A DNA stretch of 8,972 nucleotides from Chloroflexota bacterium (lineage in GTDB: Bacteria > Chloroflexota > Dehalococcoidia > Lucifugimonadales > UBA3495): positions 1 through 8,972 of the forward strand of contig JADFPM010000101.1 in NCBI GenBank assembly GCA_022562335.1, in the 5' to 3' direction. Below the pieces are notes generated by a model that saw only the letters and a program-made list of their open reading frames with translations, ran no database searches and had not been told where the DNA came from. A program made the position numbers and the translations under genes. This document shows positions 6,786-8,972 of the stretch, piece after piece (the stretch's first letter is position 1; every line of letters starts with the position of its first letter).

Positions 6786-6814
6786 ACTATACGCCGACGT
6801 TCGCCAAAATCCAA
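6786..6814 (-). promoter_or_regulatory. Candidate promoter for the second VOC gene
   Basis: On the - strand TTGGAT (6809-6814) and TATAGT (6786-6791) are 17 bases apart. The -10 matches consensus at five of six positions, while the -35 is weak. Transcription from about 6779 would give a leader of about 60 bases to the preferred ATG at 6717. It lies in the 165-base gap after the HpaB-type gene, in which no terminator is evident, so read-through from upstream is also possible. Confidence 0.4.
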
Positions 6815-6882
6815 GGGCATCCCGGCTGCCGTACTTGGGAAATGACTGCCATTGGGAGATTGCGGGCCGGCATGGCCGGATA

Positions 6883-8337
6883 TCAGTCAGTCCGCTCCAG
6901 AAAATCCCGGATCCGTTGCATGGCCGGCTCCTTGTCGTAATTCTCGTAGAGAAGGATGGCGTTGCGGACCGGGTCTCCGCCAAAGAAACGCTCGTACAAC
7001 ACCTGGCGTCCGGCGAAGGCGCTGCAGGCGACGTCCCACGCCAGGTGGAACAGCCTGGTCCTTTCCTTGGCGGTGGCCGTCTCGGTGGACATGTACTTCT
7101 CCATCTCCGGGGCGATGGGGGTGTCGAAGTCGGCTTCGGCGGGCAGGGCCATCAGACTGCTGGACCCGATCTGCTGGACCATCTCGGCCAACCGGGGGTA
7201 GACCGTCTTGGCGAACATGTTGCGGGCCGCCACCAGCGGTTCCCGGGAGGGGCACATCACCCCCCATTCGTCCATCTGGGCGTCGGCCTCGGCCGCCCTC
7301 AGGCAGGCCTTGAGGGTATGCAGGTAAACGATGACGTCTCCCACCCGCTCCTGGACGTGGGGTATCCCCCCGGACCCCAGGGTTTCCACCATCCGGCAGA
7401 GCAGGCCCAGCATGAACTCGGTCTTGACCACCGTGCGGGTCACCACCTGGTGTCCGGTGTGGGCCAGGGCGTGGGTGTTGGACGAATAGTTGTTGCACAA
7501 TTCCGGGTCCCCCAGCAGGAACACCCGCTCCCAGGGCACCAGAACATCGTCGAAGAACACCACGGCGTCCATCTCTTCGAAGCGGGAGCCCAACGGGTGG
7601 TCGAAGTGGGAGCGGTCGTTGTCGAAGCTCTCCCGGCACAGGAACTTGAGGCCCGGTGTGTCGCAGGGGATGGAGAAGGAGAATGCCTGGCGCCACGCGT
7701 CCTTCCCAATGAGGTGGGTCCTGGTGGGGTAGACGGCGATCTCGTCGGAGATGGGGCCCAAGGTTGCCAGGATTCGGCTGCCCTTGACGATGATCCCGGC
7801 GTCGGTCTCCTTCATGACGGTCAACGCCACCTGGTTGTCCAGGTTGTCCACCACCGACTGGGAGCGGTTGCGTTGCAGGTTGACCAGAGTGTGGGTCAGT
7901 GTCACGTCGTTCTCCCTGAGGAACTCGTGGTAGTTGAGAACGTTCTGTTTGAACTCGGGCCGGTCCTGGGCAAAATAGTCGGACGCCGCGGCCCACGCGG
8001 TGATGCCCACGTTTAGGAAATCGGGGGTGCGGGCCATCATGCCGCAACTGGTCCACGCCCAGTTGGCCATCATCTGGCGGCGCCGTTTCAGGTCATCTTC
8101 GCTTTTTGGGACCATGAACGACAAGCCGACCTGGTCTCCCGTTGAAGGGGAGGCAAAGGTCATGTCCTTGCCCACCTTCGGGTCGTGTTGCAGGTCGTAG
8201 AGGGCGGCCACCGAGTTGACTCCGTTGCGAAACCCGGGGTAGCTGGTCACGTCGTCCACCCGCTCGCCCCGGATCCAGACCTCCCTGGGCCGGTCCTTGA
8301 GCCCGGCAATGTATTGCTTTCCTGTTTTCGCGGGCAT
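6883..8337 (-). CDS. HpaB-family FADH2-dependent aromatic monooxygenase (4-hydroxyphenylacetate 3-hydroxylase oxygenase-component type)
   Basis: A 484-residue group D flavin monooxygenase with an acyl-CoA-dehydrogenase-like fold, about the size I recall for Thermus HpaB. Family blocks in order: an N-terminal YIAGLKDRPREVWIRGERV (9-27), MMARTPDFLN (100-109), LTHTLVNLQRNRS (147-159), the KGSRILATLGPISDE block (185-199), the acid-rich FFDDVLVPWERVF (261-273), and FGGDP near the C-terminus (452-456). By analogy with Thermus HpaB, Arg103 and His149 fit the substrate-site arginine and catalytic histidine. Phe107 stands where I recall a tyrosine. The enzyme ortho-hydroxylates phenols to catechols using FADH2 from a separate reductase (HpaC type), which is not in the window. 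A strong GGAGGA five bases before the ATG fixes the start. The substrate may be 4-hydroxyphenylacetate, a chlorophenol or another phenol. A crotonyl/vinylacetyl-CoA isomerase-type (4-hydroxybutyryl-CoA dehydratase) relative is less likely, because its iron-sulfur cysteines are not seen. Confidence 0.88.
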   Translation of the reverse strand: MPAKTGKQYIAGLKDRPREVWIRGERVDDVTSYPGFRNGVNSVAALYDLQHDPKVGKDMTFASPSTGDQVGLSFMVPKSEDDLKRRRQMMANWAWTSCGMMARTPDFLNVGITAWAAASDYFAQDRPEFKQNVLNYHEFLRENDVTLTHTLVNLQRNRSQSVVDNLDNQVALTVMKETDAGIIVKGSRILATLGPISDEIAVYPTRTHLIGKDAWRQAFSFSIPCDTPGLKFLCRESFDNDRSHFDHPLGSRFEEMDAVVFFDDVLVPWERVFLLGDPELCNNYSSNTHALAHTGHQVVTRTVVKTEFMLGLLCRMVETLGSGGIPHVQERVGDVIVYLHTLKACLRAAEADAQMDEWGVMCPSREPLVAARNMFAKTVYPRLAEMVQQIGSSSLMALPAEADFDTPIAPEMEKYMSTETATAKERTRLFHLAWDVACSAFAGRQVLYERFFGGDPVRNAILLYENYDKEPAMQRIRDFLERTD

Positions 8338-8433
8338 GGCTTTCCTCCACCGCGGCGGCCGGGGCTGGGCTGCGTCAAGAGCCCGCGGAACACCTGGAAC
8401 TCGCTTGAATCTCTTGCGCTAATGAAGGATTCG

Positions 8434-8462
8434 AGTGTAGCAGCGGCTAAAAGGGGTGTCAA
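8434..8462 (-). promoter_or_regulatory. Near-consensus sigma70-type promoter for the HpaB-family gene
   Basis: On the - strand a perfect TTGACA (8457-8462) precedes TACACT (8434-8439) with a 17-base spacer. The predicted start near 8427 leaves a leader of about 90 bases before the ATG at 8337. The orientation and location match the gene. No clear palindromic operator overlaps it, although an 8-base direct repeat, CTAGCCGT, lies about 90-110 bases upstream (8550-8557 and 8564-8571). Confidence 0.65.
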
Positions 8463-8615
8463 AGACCACGGCAGCCTCCATGCCATTCGGCGGCAGCCAA
8501 TGGGCAAACATCCTGGGGAATCCCGCCGGCAAGGCGTTCGCATTTGGAGCTAGCCGTTGGGGACTAGCCGTAGAGCTTCCAGGCCCGCGTTTGGTTCCAA
8601 GGTCTTTCGAATATT

Positions 8616-8663
8616 CTAGGTGGTCACCTAGCTCCTGTTCGTGGTGAGCTTGTCGAACCACCT
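8616..8663. repeat. Dispersed copy of the GTTCGTGGTGAGC-type repeat with an adjacent palindrome
   Basis: GTTCGTGGTGAGC then TTGTCGAACCA (8637-8660) is the reverse complement of the left end of the composite element at 2164-2187, with 23 of 24 bases the same. Next to it CTAGGTG-GT-CACCTAG (8616-8631) is a perfect 7-bp inverted repeat. Unlike the copy near 2.2 kb there is no tandem amplification and no second inverted end. The motif lies outside recognised genes, as expected of a REP-like element. Confidence 0.8.
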
Positions 8664-8749
8664 TGCTGCCCTTCAACTGGCTAAGGGCGGCCGGAATACA
8701 CTCGCCTTGCCGTAAGGATTGAAAGTCCCTGGGTTTGGCGCCCGCTCGC

Positions 8750-8777
8750 TTGACACCATTTTGGCGGCGATTACAAT
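8750..8777 (+). promoter_or_regulatory. Promoter-like sequence facing into the edge gene (antisense)
   Basis: A perfect TTGACA (8750-8755) and TACAAT (8772-8777) are separated by 16 bases on the + strand. The same hexamers occur in the promoter before the LigB-type gene. It would transcribe rightward from about 8784, opposite to the coding fragment at 8790-8972. The first open frame it meets is a 36-codon one at 8834-8944 that I do not recognise. It could be an antisense promoter or chance. Confidence 0.35.
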
Positions 8778-8789
8778 CGTGCTGTAAAC

Positions 8790-8972
8790 TCATCGGTGGC
8801 CTAATGCCGTGCCCACGGCGGTGGAACCAAACATGACCTGCCCATCCTGCCGTTTCTGTTTCACCCTACCAATCGGTGCTACGTACACACCCTTGCCTAT
8901 TGGTACAACGGCCACCCTAGAACCAGCTTTGAGACCTAGCTGATCCAGCCAGTCGCTCAGATTAACTCCTCC
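8790..8972 (-). CDS. C-terminal fragment of an unidentified protein, possibly an AbrB/MazE-like DNA-binding antitoxin
   Basis: An open - strand frame enters from the right edge and ends in TGA at 8790-8792, giving 60 residues with no start inside the window. The stretch LGLKAGSRVAVVPIGKGVYV (residues 12-31) resembles the LGLKxGDRVxV strand-loop-strand typical of AbrB/SpoVT/MazE domains. The tail (GRVKQKRQDG to TAVGTALGHR) is not recognised. Codon use includes more A/T-ending codons (CTA, GTA, CCA, ATA, TCT) than in the neighbouring enzymes, which may hint at a different origin. The stop overlaps an ATG on the same strand (ATGA), an arrangement common in antitoxin-toxin pairs, but the following frame is not a recognisable toxin. 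Moderately confident it is coding; family assignment is tentative. Confidence 0.5.
   Translation of the reverse strand, partial: GGVNLSDWLDQLGLKAGSRVAVVPIGKGVYVAPIGRVKQKRQDGQVMFGSTAVGTALGHR

Larger units (their letters stand above)
8463..8789. other. Stretch without a convincing gene, upstream of the HpaB-family gene
   Basis: This stretch contains two CTAGCCGT direct repeats (8550 and 8564), the dispersed repeat copy (8616-8663) and a + strand promoter-like pair (8750-8777). A - strand open frame runs through it from an ATG at 8793, overlapping the stop of the edge gene as ATGA. It continues past the HpaB-family promoter to 8419. Its product has no recognisable domain, and part of it is simply the translated repeat (VVRQAHHE), so I do not call it a gene. 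The 5' half of that frame, before the repeat, could be a degraded or truncated partner of the edge gene. Confidence 0.5.

Noticed and set aside
6835..8016. Long + strand frame (393 codons) opposite the HpaB-family gene, and other long antisense frames
   Set aside because: Composition is biased toward Gly, His and Val with no domain; these are GC-rich shadow frames of genes with clear family motifs.
8704..8728. CTTTCAATCC-like string resembling part of some CRISPR repeats, on the - strand
   Set aside because: It occurs once, with no regular spacing or second copy.
8419..8793. A 124-codon - strand open frame starting at the ATGA overlap
   Set aside because: No recognisable domain; part of it is the translated dispersed repeat (VVRQAHHE), and it runs over the HpaB-family promoter. 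More likely chance or a remnant than an intact gene.

Overview
The window is a GC-rich bacterial segment with eight complete protein genes and two fragments cut by the window edges. Most products are enzymes of kinds used in oxidative breakdown of aromatic or other recalcitrant organics. They are a class III (LigB-type) extradiol dioxygenase, two single-domain VOC proteins with intact metal ligands plus the tail of a probable third, two luciferase-like flavin monooxygenases, and an HpaB-type FADH2-dependent aromatic hydroxylase. A PIG-L/LmbE deacetylase and a Cof-type HAD phosphatase accompany them. This mixture, the strong Shine-Dalgarno sites and the dispersed GTTCGTGGTGAGC-type repeats recall environmental Chloroflexota (SAR202/Dehalococcoidia-like) genomes. 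That taxonomic guess is inference: no rRNA or marker gene is present.

Layout: 1-61 is the tail of a + strand VOC-like gene, converging on the PIG-L gene (77-928, -). A divergent intergenic region with a promoter candidate on each strand leads to the LigB-type dioxygenase (1178-2146, +). A 150-bp repeat element (2164-2317) follows: about five 22-bp tandem units between inverted repeat ends. Then come a VOC gene (2367-2801, +) and LLM monooxygenase 1 (2950-4032, +). The HAD gene (4090-4872, -) converges on the latter. A strong hairpin terminator (4898-4927) separates the HAD gene from LLM monooxygenase 2 (4972-6042, -). Past a perfect 16-bp hairpin (6202-6237) lie a second VOC gene (6265-6717, -) and the HpaB-type gene (6883-8337, -), which has a near-consensus promoter at 8434-8462. 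A 450-bp stretch without a convincing gene holds a second copy of the repeat motif. The - strand fragment at 8790-8972 encodes a possible AbrB/MazE-like C-terminus.

How the genes could work together (inference): the HpaB-type enzyme would hydroxylate a phenol to a catechol, the LigB-type and VOC enzymes could open catecholic rings, and the LLM enzymes could oxidise other substrates. The genes look like separate small transcription units rather than one operon. No flavin reductase, downstream meta-cleavage enzyme, transporter or recognised pathway regulator is in the window, so the substrate is not determined. I see no clear sign of an entirely new system. The repeat element, the co-location of two unrelated ring-cleavage-type folds and the unidentified gene at the right edge are the points most worth a second look.
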